From the NCBI RefSeq assembly GCF_000341735.1, contig NZ_KB455575.1, positions 4,433,581 through 4,497,580 on the forward strand: a stretch of DNA of 64,000 bases. The letters run 5' to 3'. This stretch comes from Methylotuvimicrobium buryatense 5G (GTDB lineage: Bacteria > Pseudomonadota > Gammaproteobacteria > Methylococcales > Methylomonadaceae). Positions 46,830 to 55,265 of the stretch are shown piece by piece (the stretch's first letter is position 1; every line of letters starts with the position of its first letter). The notes below the pieces were generated by a model. The model did no database searches. It worked only from the letters and a program-made list of their open reading frames with translations, and was not told the DNA's origin. Made by a program: the position numbers and the translations under genes.

Positions 46830-47503
46830 ATGTCCTTTAGGGTAAAAAACGCACGGAAAAAAAGAGAAAATGAACGTGGTCAGAAAATCCTCGCCATCGA
46901 TGGCAAGAACGCAGAACACGCGGCTCGTGACGCCATTTCCCGCTGGAAGGCTTGTTGCGTCTCATGATGTCCGAAGGCGACGTTGATGCCATCGAAATCC
47001 TATACACAATACGGAAGCGCGTCCCGGAAGCCGCGGCGACGGTCGCGGAACAAATCGACCGCAAGCGCTATGCGCTGGAAATACTGGGCGCAAAAACTAT
47101 CGTATGCCCGGCCAAACGCATGCAAGGCGGCGGTTTCAAACAATCTGACGATCAGTTACTGCAAATCAAAACGCTGTCGATCTGCATGCGCTTGAAACCA
47201 GACTTCCTGACCCTGGTCAGCGGCGACGATCACGCGTCGCTGGTGTGGGAACTTCGGGAACACGGCATTCGCACCGAAGTGGTTGCATCGGTGGATATGC
47301 TAGGCAGCCAGCTTCGGCGAGCGTGCTATGCCAAGATAGATCTCGATCAGGTATTCCAAAAACTGCAAGAGGAAATCGCCGGAATCGACGCGCGCCGATT
47401 GTTCGATGAAGACGGTCAACTCAGCGAGTTTATCGGCCGAATCCTTGTTGTTTTTTTGGCGTCATGGCGCAATCGTTCGAGTTGGCATTTGAGGCGATGC
47501 TGA
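46830..47503 (+). pseudogene. NYN-domain (PIN-like RNase) protein, frameshifted
   Basis: Two frames appear to belong together. The first, from ATG 46830, reads GQKILAIDGKNAEHAAR, the D-x-x-N start of an NYN nuclease. The second, from about 46930, reads FPLEGLLRLMMSEGDVDAIEIL, QSDDQLLQIKTL and LTLVSGDDHASLVWELREHGIRTEVVAS, supplying the other acidic residues. A one-base shift near 46925 joins them. NYN proteins are metal-dependent ribonucleases. After about 47430 the C-terminus becomes unlike the family, suggesting a rearrangement junction. It lies at the left edge of the accessory island. Confidence 0.6.
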
Positions 47504-47565
47504 TCTTGATTCAGACATTCCGGTAATCGATAGGCAAGCTGTTTGATTTGTGTGTACGAAGACAT
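47416..47565 (-). pseudogene. Possible N-terminal fragment of an RNA helicase (HrpA-like)
   Basis: The minus-strand frame MSSYTQIKQLAYRLPECLNQ followed by DQHRLKCQLERLR resembles the first 40 residues of HrpA-type DEAH helicases, then loses similarity and stops at 47416. It faces the end of the NYN gene. The evidence is one short segment only. Confidence 0.25.
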
Positions 47566-47875
47566 GCGTAAAATACAGTCAAAAAGCGGCTGAACCATTT
47601 AATTGGAAGGCATGAGCAAATCTGTTCATTTAAATCAGCTCGAACGACTATTTGCTAATCAGCAAAAAATTCCCACAGTTTTCCCATTACAGCGACGAAT
47701 CTTTCGAAGATACTACACGCCAAGTTGAAACGAACGGCACGGCGGGCGCAAGCCTTTATTTACCGATACAAACCCGTTCAAACCAGTAATTTAATGTATC
47801 GATTGAGAATATAAGCGACGGCATTGCCGACCATGCAATTCCGTTTAACCGAACGAACCGCAGGAGAACGACAAC

Positions 47876-48439
47876 ATGAACAGACTGCCTGAAAGCGTCA
47901 CCCAAAAATTCAACGAACTGTTCGCCGTTATCGGCAAAGCCGGCGACGATTTGAAATTGGCGACTGCGGAAGCCGCTATGGCCGGGAACTTCGATCAAGT
48001 TTCCGTCGCCAGCGATCATTGCCTACGCCTACAATCTTTGGAAATGGAAATCAAAAACTGCTTGAGTCATTTCGAATCTCAATATCAGCAAAAATCAGTT
48101 GAGAGTTGCGTTCATAAAAAAGCCCGGCGCCGCCCTCGCAAGTCGCGCGGTCGATTTAGGGTTACCATTGCCGACAAACTCATCGAGGAAACCACGATTG
48201 CCGAAACCTTCGTCAAAACATTGCGCGCGTTCAATCTGGAGCGGGTGGCGAAATTGAATAAAACGCTGAGCGCCGTCCCGCTCATCGCCAAAACGCCGGC
48301 GAACGGCTACCAAACGCAGAAGCGTTGCGACGGTTGGTACATTACGACACATGTCAACAAGCATAACGCGACAGCGTTAATAGAAGAAATCGGCAAAGAC
48401 CTGAATATCCCGGTAAAAGTGGAATTTATAGAACGATAA
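47876..48439 (+). CDS. Unknown protein upstream of the kinase-effector pair
   Basis: I do not recognise this 187-residue protein. Residues 1-75 look helical (ESVTQKFNELFAVIGKAGDD, LRLQSLEMEIKNCLSHFESQ). A strongly basic linker KKARRRPRKSRGRFRV (about 82-97) could bind nucleic acid. The C-terminal 80 residues contain GWYITTHVNKHNATALIEEIG and end in VKVEFIER. It has a ribosome binding site (AGGAGAACGA) and the same orientation as the kinase gene 107 bp downstream, so it may be a third component of that system. Confidence 0.65.
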   Translation: MNRLPESVTQKFNELFAVIGKAGDDLKLATAEAAMAGNFDQVSVASDHCLRLQSLEMEIKNCLSHFESQYQQKSVESCVHKKARRRPRKSRGRFRVTIADKLIEETTIAETFVKTLRAFNLERVAKLNKTLSAVPLIAKTPANGYQTQKRCDGWYITTHVNKHNATALIEEIGKDLNIPVKVEFIER

Positions 48440-48546
48440 ACGTTCAGGATGTAAATATTTCACCGCAGCCTCGCCGGCGGCGAACAAGAAAAACCGCGTG
48501 CGAAACCGAATCGACCGATACAAACGAAAAACCAGAGACCAGAATC

Positions 48547-51000
48547 ATGAGCGAACAAAACACGATTTCCAAGTTGCAAACGCAGAGCAACAAAAACGAC
48601 GAGAAAGCGCAACTGCGTTTGGCTTTGGAGCGTTATGCGAACCCAAAAGCGGATGATGATGAAGGAGCGGATGAATACCACGCTATGGTGCTCAATTGGT
48701 TGCAGAATGCGGCGGAGGAGGACGGACTTGCCGAGGCACAACTGACATTAGGTATTTTATCTCTTATTGCTTCAAGGCCTGAGATTCAGAGCGAAGATTC
48801 TCTCTCAAGTATCCTAAATGATTTAGTTCACAGACGCGTAATTTCAGAGCTTTCCATAAAAAAACATGATCCACTTAAAGTAACGGAATTCACGCAATCT
48901 ATCGCTTTTTGGAGCATAGTCCGCGTCCGCTTTGGGGGCGATAAATTCTTCCTTCAAAAGCATCTGTTCCCAAGTCCGGAGCAGCCTTTCCATTGGTTGA
49001 CCAAGGCAGCCGAGCAAGAATGCGCGGAAGCGCAATATTGGTTAGGTTATTTGTACTTTTACGGCCTCGGTATTCAGCAGAATAAAACATTGGCTGTCGA
49101 CTGGTTCAGCAATGCCGCGGCTAACCACTTTGCCGCTGCGCAATACCAACTGGCCTGTTGTTATTACCACGGGGAAGGTCTCGAAAAAAACGATCAAAAT
49201 GCCTTTTTTTGGGCAAACAAGGCTGTTGAGCAAACAGAGTCCTTTTTTGACACCGATCCAGAGCAAAAACCGGATTATAGCTTGGGTATTATTGATGCCT
49301 ATTTGTTGTTGAGCAAACTCTACACATTGGGTAACGGCGTCGAGCAAAACAGCGAACTGGCTTACCAATGGTTTATAAAAGCTGCTGAACATTGGCAAGA
49401 TAAAAGCCCAACAAACGAGTTTCTTGAAAGTCAATTTCGTTCCGCTCAGTTTCTACTATCCCACAAAAACTACGAAGAAGGCATGGGTTACATGCTTAAT
49501 TGTGTTAAAGGCGGCTACGTCAAAGCCGGCGATTGGCTTATCAAGCAGTATCTATCTAAAGTAATTCCGGAATCTTTGGAAAATCAAAACTCTTATGTTT
49601 TTATTTACAGATGGTGTTCCGAAGTTTCAATTGGACACTCCAGCGCTTTGCCCAATTTAATTTTGGGTTTATTACGCGTATCGGGAAAAGGCGTAGATCA
49701 AAACGATAGCTTAGCTTTTGAATACTTTAATAAGGCCCATGACGGCTTCGATTCTTCTGATGACCATACCTATGATTTCATCCAATTATTTTTGATGATG
49801 TGTTATGCATTGGGCAAGGGAGTAGAAAAAGATTTAGTTAAAGCTGATCGTCTATCTAGGGAATTTGATCCAGGTGAAGTCGGTGAGTTTTTGATGGAAA
49901 AACTTTCCCTTAATGTAGATTATGGATTTACCGAGCATAATAGAACACTCGGTTTGTTGAGACTTAACTTATTGACACAAAACGACATCGTTCAAGCGGA
50001 GACTTTTTTTGATGATTTTTTTAGTGGAAATAAGGAAACCAATATCGGCTTGAGAAACATTTGCTTGACGAGCCTACAACAAGCCGTCGAACTCGAAGAA
50101 AAGAATCGGGAACTCGAAGCCAAAAATAAAAAACTTGAGGAATCCGAAAAAGAGCTGGAAGACACGATGGCTATGTTCGCGCATAAATTCCGCAGTCCGC
50201 TGGATGCAATTATTTACAACACCGAACACGAGCATCAGGAAAAACTGTATAAACAGGCGGCACAAACCATGCGCGGCTTGCTGGATATTTTCAGCTTGAT
50301 TGCCACCGACGCCGATAAACTCCAGGACAGACTCCAACAGGACTGCCTAGGTAATGGCAACCTGATAACCGCATTCGGCAAAGTGCTGAATATGGTTTTG
50401 CTGCATCTACTATCGCCTTCTGCAAAGGGCATTATCCGTCAACACTATTTGCGCTATGCCAAAGCGTATGGCCTTTGTGATGTTGGGGTAAGCAGCAAAC
50501 AGTGGTACGAGGATTGTCGAGATATGGAGCAGCAACTGCAACAAGAGTGGGAGCAGGGTTATGCTCAACTTTTAGGCCAATCCGCAACGCTGGAGCAGCG
50601 GTTGACTTGGTTGGAGCGACGCTTTTTCAAGCTGGAACTGCTAGGCTTTGGGCGTGTTGACATCCAATTCGACGAATATGGGATTACGGAGTCGCTATTG
50701 ACCATTGTGTTGAACGAATTCCTAGTCAATACGTTCAAGTACTATGCTTCTGTCGAAAATATGCCTGTAGTGCTTGAATGGACAAGTCGCGATGGTCATC
50801 AGGTGCTAACGTGCAGGAATCCAAGCACACGCCACGAGCGTACACGCATTAAAGGCAGCGGTAAGGGCCATATCTTTTTGTCTGCTCTGGCGCGTAAAAT
50901 CGGCAGCGAATTTATTAAACCGAAGCCTGCCGACGATTTTGTGGTGGAATTTTCTTTGGGGGATGAACTGTTGATTTCAAACTTGGACGATAAAAAATGA
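48547..51000 (+). CDS. Sel1-repeat histidine-kinase-like sensor
   Basis: An 817-residue protein with no membrane segments. Residues about 45-470 contain Sel1/TPR-like helical repeats (AEQECAEAQYWLGYLYFYGLG, FAAAQYQLACCYYHGEGLEKN), a protein-binding scaffold. A coiled coil (about 515-540) leads to an H-box AHKFRSPLDAI with His546, where Lys replaces the usual acidic neighbour. The ATPase domain has an N-box LNEFLVNTFKYY (Asn723) and a glycine-rich lid KGSGKGHIFLSALARKIG (about 769-786); the G1 box is weak. The stop overlaps the next gene (ATGA), so both are co-translated. I infer a cytoplasmic kinase that senses a protein partner and phosphorylates the downstream receiver protein. Confidence 0.75.
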   Translation: MSEQNTISKLQTQSNKNDEKAQLRLALERYANPKADDDEGADEYHAMVLNWLQNAAEEDGLAEAQLTLGILSLIASRPEIQSEDSLSSILNDLVHRRVISELSIKKHDPLKVTEFTQSIAFWSIVRVRFGGDKFFLQKHLFPSPEQPFHWLTKAAEQECAEAQYWLGYLYFYGLGIQQNKTLAVDWFSNAAANHFAAAQYQLACCYYHGEGLEKNDQNAFFWANKAVEQTESFFDTDPEQKPDYSLGIIDAYLLLSKLYTLGNGVEQNSELAYQWFIKAAEHWQDKSPTNEFLESQFRSAQFLLSHKNYEEGMGYMLNCVKGGYVKAGDWLIKQYLSKVIPESLENQNSYVFIYRWCSEVSIGHSSALPNLILGLLRVSGKGVDQNDSLAFEYFNKAHDGFDSSDDHTYDFIQLFLMMCYALGKGVEKDLVKADRLSREFDPGEVGEFLMEKLSLNVDYGFTEHNRTLGLLRLNLLTQNDIVQAETFFDDFFSGNKETNIGLRNICLTSLQQAVELEEKNRELEAKNKKLEESEKELEDTMAMFAHKFRSPLDAIIYNTEHEHQEKLYKQAAQTMRGLLDIFSLIATDADKLQDRLQQDCLGNGNLITAFGKVLNMVLLHLLSPSAKGIIRQHYLRYAKAYGLCDVGVSSKQWYEDCRDMEQQLQQEWEQGYAQLLGQSATLEQRLTWLERRFFKLELLGFGRVDIQFDEYGITESLLTIVLNEFLVNTFKYYASVENMPVVLEWTSRDGHQVLTCRNPSTRHERTRIKGSGKGHIFLSALARKIGSEFIKPKPADDFVVEFSLGDELLISNLDDKK

Positions 51001-52397
51001 GTTACTTTTTGTGGGTAGAAGATTTTGCATTCGGCGAAAAAACAAGAGATATAAAAGGAACGGCTGATAAATTGTTTGGTGGTATTTATCCGCCAGATAC
51101 GTTTCACGACGATGAGCGCGATCTAAAGGAATCGTTAAAAAACTACGGCACTTTTCTTGAGTTAAACTTTCAGGACGCTCTTGAATTTATCAACACCCAA
51201 TTGCATGAAGTTGACTATGTAATTCTGGATATTGATTTACCTGCTTATGCAGAACACGATGAAATCAATGAGACAGTTTCTAGCATACTCAAAGATTTTG
51301 AGGGTTATACGCCGAGCGATGATCCAGAGGATGAAGATCAGCTAAAGTCAGTCTGTGGCGAGTTAAAGAAAAATGCCGGGTTTTATCTTTATGCAAAGTT
51401 AGTTTTTGAACTTGGCTTTCCTAAACAGCATATTCAGTTTTTCTCCAATCATGGAAACGAGGCTAAGAGCATTAAAGATGCGTTCAAGGCGGCAAAAATT
51501 GCTCCTCCAGACATCTGTTATAAAAACGAAGATCGAGTTAGGCAATGGGTTTCCAATTGTTTTGATAGTCCTTATTCACGGCTTCGACGTGGCATTATTG
51601 AAGGTTGTAAACAATTAAAGAAATTAAGAAATAATTTGCGTTTTTCAAAATTCAGTGTCGAAGGGAAATTGGCCTTTTTAGACGTGGATGATTATTTGGA
51701 TGTTTTAGAAAACTTTTTACCGCTTCGTGAGCCAGCTAATAAAACCATTTTTTATAAGCTCTTTATCAGGACTTTAGCGCACGAATGGGAAGAATCGGTT
51801 GAACCCAGAAAGCTCGATGACGATCAAGCAACGTTTGCATTTTCATGGATTATGAAAATGACCCGCAATTGGATGGCTCATAATTCTACGGCTATTTTTA
51901 ATAACTTGACAGAAAAAGACCTTGCTTATTTATTCATTTGCAATATGCGAGCAATTTTCGAGTTAAGTGAAAAAACAATGGGGTATGAGAAAATTCTGTT
52001 GTCCTTGTTCAGCAAAGGGGACGAACACGAAGCACTTGAAGAATCAGAGATAATAATTAAAGAAAAACGCATTCCATTGGTTAAATATTACGTTTCTTAT
52101 TTCAATGAAAAAACTAAGCGTACCCAAGTTCACAATATATTGCATGATTTGCAAAACAACAAATCGAAATTAAAAGCCAAAGGTGATGATTTCTTTATAA
52201 CTGGACTATATCGCTCTTTTTGGTTTTTAACTTCAGAACATGATGATAAAAAAGATAAGGCTGTAGAAAATAATCGTAATCCAAATCAAGTTTACATCTC
52301 AAGACACTATACATTTTATTTGTTCGATTACTGTAAGTCGGAGTTTATATTTAACTTTTCTAGTCATATCTACCACCGCAGTTTCCCCGAGGCCTAA
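50997..52397 (+). CDS. Receiver-like protein with a HEPN-type R-x4-H effector region
   Basis: A 466-residue protein. Residues 1-185 look like a response-regulator receiver domain with a long insertion: acidic pair WVED (8-9), phospho-acceptor VILDIDLP (Asp78), Ser in IQFFSNHGNE and the conserved Lys in CYKNEDRV (Lys176). Residues about 190-345 are helical and contain MTRNWMAHN, where R290-N-W-M-A-H295 fits the HEPN ribonuclease motif (Arg, a polar residue, then His). The C-terminal 120 residues are unassigned (VHNILHDLQNNKSKLKAKGD). The gene overlaps the kinase gene by 4 bp. I infer a phosphorylation-controlled RNase; this is a domain reading, not a demonstrated activity. Confidence 0.65.
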   Translation: MSYFLWVEDFAFGEKTRDIKGTADKLFGGIYPPDTFHDDERDLKESLKNYGTFLELNFQDALEFINTQLHEVDYVILDIDLPAYAEHDEINETVSSILKDFEGYTPSDDPEDEDQLKSVCGELKKNAGFYLYAKLVFELGFPKQHIQFFSNHGNEAKSIKDAFKAAKIAPPDICYKNEDRVRQWVSNCFDSPYSRLRRGIIEGCKQLKKLRNNLRFSKFSVEGKLAFLDVDDYLDVLENFLPLREPANKTIFYKLFIRTLAHEWEESVEPRKLDDDQATFAFSWIMKMTRNWMAHNSTAIFNNLTEKDLAYLFICNMRAIFELSEKTMGYEKILLSLFSKGDEHEALEESEIIIKEKRIPLVKYYVSYFNEKTKRTQVHNILHDLQNNKSKLKAKGDDFFITGLYRSFWFLTSEHDDKKDKAVENNRNPNQVYISRHYTFYLFDYCKSEFIFNFSSHIYHRSFPEA

Positions 52398-52400
52398 CCC

Positions 52401-52589
52401 ATGACCACCCTGCAAACCCAAATCCCCGATCAACTGTTGCAGCAAGCCCAATATTTGGTGCAACAAGGTTGGAACGCCAATATCGACGAATTGATCGCCG
52501 AAGCGATGCGGCGTTATCTGGAATCGCATCATGACGCTATAAGCGAACAGTTCTTACGAGAGGATGTCGAATGGGGACTAAAGACATAA
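52401..52589 (+). CDS. Ribbon-helix-helix antitoxin-like protein
   Basis: A 62-residue protein (MTTLQTQIPDQLLQQAQYLV, NIDELIAEAMRRYLESHH) of the CopG/VapB-like type: a short N-terminal strand followed by two helices, with FLREDVEWGL at the end. It starts 3 bp after the REC-HEPN gene. A relic resembling a HicA toxin overlaps its end. Confidence 0.7.
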   Translation: MTTLQTQIPDQLLQQAQYLVQQGWNANIDELIAEAMRRYLESHHDAISEQFLREDVEWGLKT

Positions 52590-52715
52590 GAAAATTAGAG
52601 AACTCATCAGCGAGTTGGAAAAAGCCGGGGTTGTTAATCGAGGCGGCAAAGAAGGCATTGCCGCCACTGACATCAGGCAAGGACGATGCGAATAAAATGC
52701 TTGATGTGGCTTAAC
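52571..52715 (+). pseudogene. Degraded HicA-like toxin
   Basis: One frame gives KKIRELISELEKAGVVNRGG, very close to the N-terminus of HicA mRNA interferases (which read IRELIKELEKAGF and then the catalytic His region GSH). The catalytic segment is missing. Another frame then gives LTSGKDDANKML, like the HicA end (LSGK...GDDA). Deletion and frameshift have destroyed the gene. Confidence 0.4.
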
Positions 52716-52741
52716 GGTAACGAGGGGGGAGAAAATTCATC

Positions 52742-53011
52742 ATGAACAGAACTGAAATTGAACAAGCGGTGTTGAACGAAATCCACACGTTGCCGCTGGA
52801 TAAAGTCGAAGCGACATTGAATTATGTGTTATCGCTGAAAAAGTCGGCTAAACCGGCCAACACCGCGCCCGATCATCCTTGTATCGAACAAGTGGAGGGG
52901 CAAAGAATTTTGTCTATTATGAAGGATACCGGTTTTCTCGCTAGCATGCCGGATGCCCCGGATTTATCGGAAAATTATAAGGATTATCTCGATTGGGGCG
53001 ATAAGACATGA
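52742..53011 (+). CDS. Antitoxin of a PIN-domain toxin
   Basis: An 89-residue protein with an N-terminal helical part (EIEQAVLNEIHTLPLDKVEATLNYVLSL) like DUF2281-type antitoxins and an acidic C-terminal tail (LSENYKDYLDWGDK) suited to bind a toxin. Its stop overlaps the toxin start (ATGA at 53008-53011). Confidence 0.75.
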   Translation: MNRTEIEQAVLNEIHTLPLDKVEATLNYVLSLKKSAKPANTAPDHPCIEQVEGQRILSIMKDTGFLASMPDAPDLSENYKDYLDWGDKT

Positions 53012-53427
53012 TGATGACCGATAGCGGTTTTTGGGTAGCATTGGTCAATCCCGACGATCATCATCACGCTACTGCCCTCGATGCCTTATCGGCGATCAAT
53101 GAGCCGTTGATTACCACCTATCCGGTGATTACTGAAGTGTGTCATTTGCTGCTCAAACGACGAGGCATTCAATCGATGTTGGCTTTTGTCGAAAGTTACC
53201 GCCAAGAAGCATTCTCGGTTTTTCAGATCAATGATGCTAAACACAAAGACCCGATCGTTACGCTGATGCAGCAGTATGCCGATTTGCCGATGGATTTTGC
53301 GGATGCGTCTTTGGTGCTATTGGCCGAATCTTTGGGACACGGTCGAATTTTGAGCACCGACAAACGGGATTTTCATACCTACCGCTGGAAAAACCATTAC
53401 CCTTTTTTCAATATGTTGCCTGTTTAA
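53008..53427 (+). CDS. PIN-domain toxin (VapC-like)
   Basis: A 139-residue PIN ribonuclease. The acidic active-site residues are visible: Asp5 (MTDSGFW), Glu43 (VITEVCHLL), Asp96/Asp99 (DFADASLVLLAE) and Asp118 (ILSTDKRDF). Toxins of this family cleave tRNA or rRNA when the antitoxin is lost. Three consecutive ATG codons (53008, 53011, 53014) could serve as start; the first overlaps the antitoxin stop. Confidence 0.88.
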   Translation: MMMTDSGFWVALVNPDDHHHATALDALSAINEPLITTYPVITEVCHLLLKRRGIQSMLAFVESYRQEAFSVFQINDAKHKDPIVTLMQQYADLPMDFADASLVLLAESLGHGRILSTDKRDFHTYRWKNHYPFFNMLPV

Positions 53428-53436
53428 AAACCGGCT

Positions 53437-55140
53437 ATGCGCATTTCAGAAAAACACTCAATCGCGGAAGTCATAAAATCCTTGCTTCCGCACTTACCCT
53501 GCTTCGCCGAAGAAGAAGGCGATCATTACAGCGTCAACCGCTGCGACTTGATCAATGCGCTGTGCCAAAAACAACATCTGGATCGGACGCTTGCCGAAAA
53601 TACGGTCAATTGGTGCGAAGCGCTGCTCGATACCTTGGCGGTTTTGAATATCGATGCCTTGCAACGCGGTGAATGGTGTTTCGTTTCTTTCCCGGCCCAG
53701 TTGATGGCTCTGTCCGTGTTGACGGCCCTAAGCGATTCGGATTCGCGCTATTTCGAGCCGAATTTCTGGAATACCCGGGACGTGGATTCCAGCAAGCTAG
53801 AACGCCAGCGAGAAGTCTTACAGTTCATCGAGAATCGCCGCAACGATCGTCATCTGAAGCAACAAGCAGAGCCGGTTCGTTATATTCATGTCGCCTGGAG
53901 CTTGATCAAGCATGAAGGCAAGGTGCTGTTTTTTCATCGCGAGGATAAAACCCGCCATGAAAAGAATTCGGGAAATTACGGCCTAATCGGAGGTCGCGTC
54001 AATCAAAATGATTTCATTGGTTTCAATGGCGATAGTCAAGCCAAATTACGACTCTTGCAATCGGCGGATCGTACATCGATACAGCCGGCGTTGGCGGAAA
54101 CGCTGAAAAGGGAATTATTGGAAGAAGTCGGTTTGGAATACGAACAACATTATTTATTTCGTCCCTGGCGAGCTTTAAAGCCTTATCGACAAGTGCAAGG
54201 TGCCAAATCAAACCACGCCTTGACCGACTATTTTCTGGAGATTTTTGCTATTGAACTGACTTTGGAAGGCTTTTGCTATTTGCAGCAAAAGATTACCGAA
54301 GACAAACAACTCGTATGGTTTTCGCTCGATGAAATGGCGCAAGGACGAACACGGGACGGAAAAACCGCCTTTATCGAAGCGCTGTACAAGGATTTTGACG
54401 ACAACAGGGAGCGCTTGAAAGCGGCTCTGGACGATTTGGACGACAGTTTCAAAACGAATTATCTCAATTGCCAAGATCCGGCAAAATACCGAATCGTATT
54501 ACCGGAAAATGAAAGCCAACCGATTTGCGCCGGCGCACCGGGCAAGGAATCGGCGATTGACTTGTCGCTGGATCAATCAAGCTTATCGCTGTTATTGGGT
54601 TTAGCCGCGCATTTGCGCGAATTTTCTTTTGTTGAAAAAGATACCTCTATCGCATTGCATCCTTATGGTTGGTTAGAAGTGGAAGACGATTGCGAGTTAC
54701 AGACCGAACTTGTCGAACTGGCCGAGGCGTTTAAGGATTCGAAGGACATCGTGATTGAAAACCAAAAGGACCGTTGGTTCAGGCTGTCGATTTCACCGGA
54801 TTGCGTGTTTTTCGACGACTCTTATTTTCGCTGTTCTGTCGATCAGAAAGATATGCAAAGCCGTAAAAGCAAGGTGCGGGTGACGGCGATGCGCAGGGAA
54901 TTCGGCACCCGTTTAGGAACTGTGGGTAAGGATAAGAAAGAAACCAAGGTTCCGATAAATGTCGTTAAGTCTTTGGATAATCTAAACAAGGGCAATCGGA
55001 ATGACAGCCTTACCGATTCAGTTCGGGATAGTTACAGAAAATCCCAACTGCATGACTGTTTAGCGAAACTTGGAATGAGAGGGCTACTAAGACAGGATGC
55101 CGGTGCAGTAAAAATCTATTGCGAGTTTGTGATGAATTGA
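53437..55140 (+). CDS. Large NUDIX-domain protein of the accessory island
   Basis: A 567-residue protein with a NUDIX hydrolase domain at about 148-330. Its NUDIX box is split: GLIGGRV (182-188) is separated by about 30 inserted residues (QNDFIGFNGDSQAKLRLLQS) from the catalytic helix LAETLKRELLEEVGLE (Arg225, Glu226, Glu229, Glu230). An N-terminal domain (1-147) resembles a winged-helix-like region (VNRCDLINALCQKQHLDRTL), and a C-terminal domain (340-567) is unassigned with a basic tail. The substrate is likely a nucleotide derivative. It lies 9 bp after the PIN toxin, in the same direction. Confidence 0.7.
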   Translation: MRISEKHSIAEVIKSLLPHLPCFAEEEGDHYSVNRCDLINALCQKQHLDRTLAENTVNWCEALLDTLAVLNIDALQRGEWCFVSFPAQLMALSVLTALSDSDSRYFEPNFWNTRDVDSSKLERQREVLQFIENRRNDRHLKQQAEPVRYIHVAWSLIKHEGKVLFFHREDKTRHEKNSGNYGLIGGRVNQNDFIGFNGDSQAKLRLLQSADRTSIQPALAETLKRELLEEVGLEYEQHYLFRPWRALKPYRQVQGAKSNHALTDYFLEIFAIELTLEGFCYLQQKITEDKQLVWFSLDEMAQGRTRDGKTAFIEALYKDFDDNRERLKAALDDLDDSFKTNYLNCQDPAKYRIVLPENESQPICAGAPGKESAIDLSLDQSSLSLLLGLAAHLREFSFVEKDTSIALHPYGWLEVEDDCELQTELVELAEAFKDSKDIVIENQKDRWFRLSISPDCVFFDDSYFRCSVDQKDMQSRKSKVRVTAMRREFGTRLGTVGKDKKETKVPINVVKSLDNLNKGNRNDSLTDSVRDSYRKSQLHDCLAKLGMRGLLRQDAGAVKIYCEFVMN

Positions 55141-55265
55141 AACGGCGGATTTATAAAATCCGACCATTAACCCAGATCATTTCTTAATAAGGTAAAGCTT
55201 AAAGCGGCGCTGGATTCTAAATCTCTGTCTGCTCTGAAATCTCCAGGGCTTCGTCAACTTCGATG

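Noticed and set aside
46350-46919. 189-residue minus-strand reading frame
   Set aside because: It runs straight through three nested miniature elements, so the open frame is an accident of repeat DNA.
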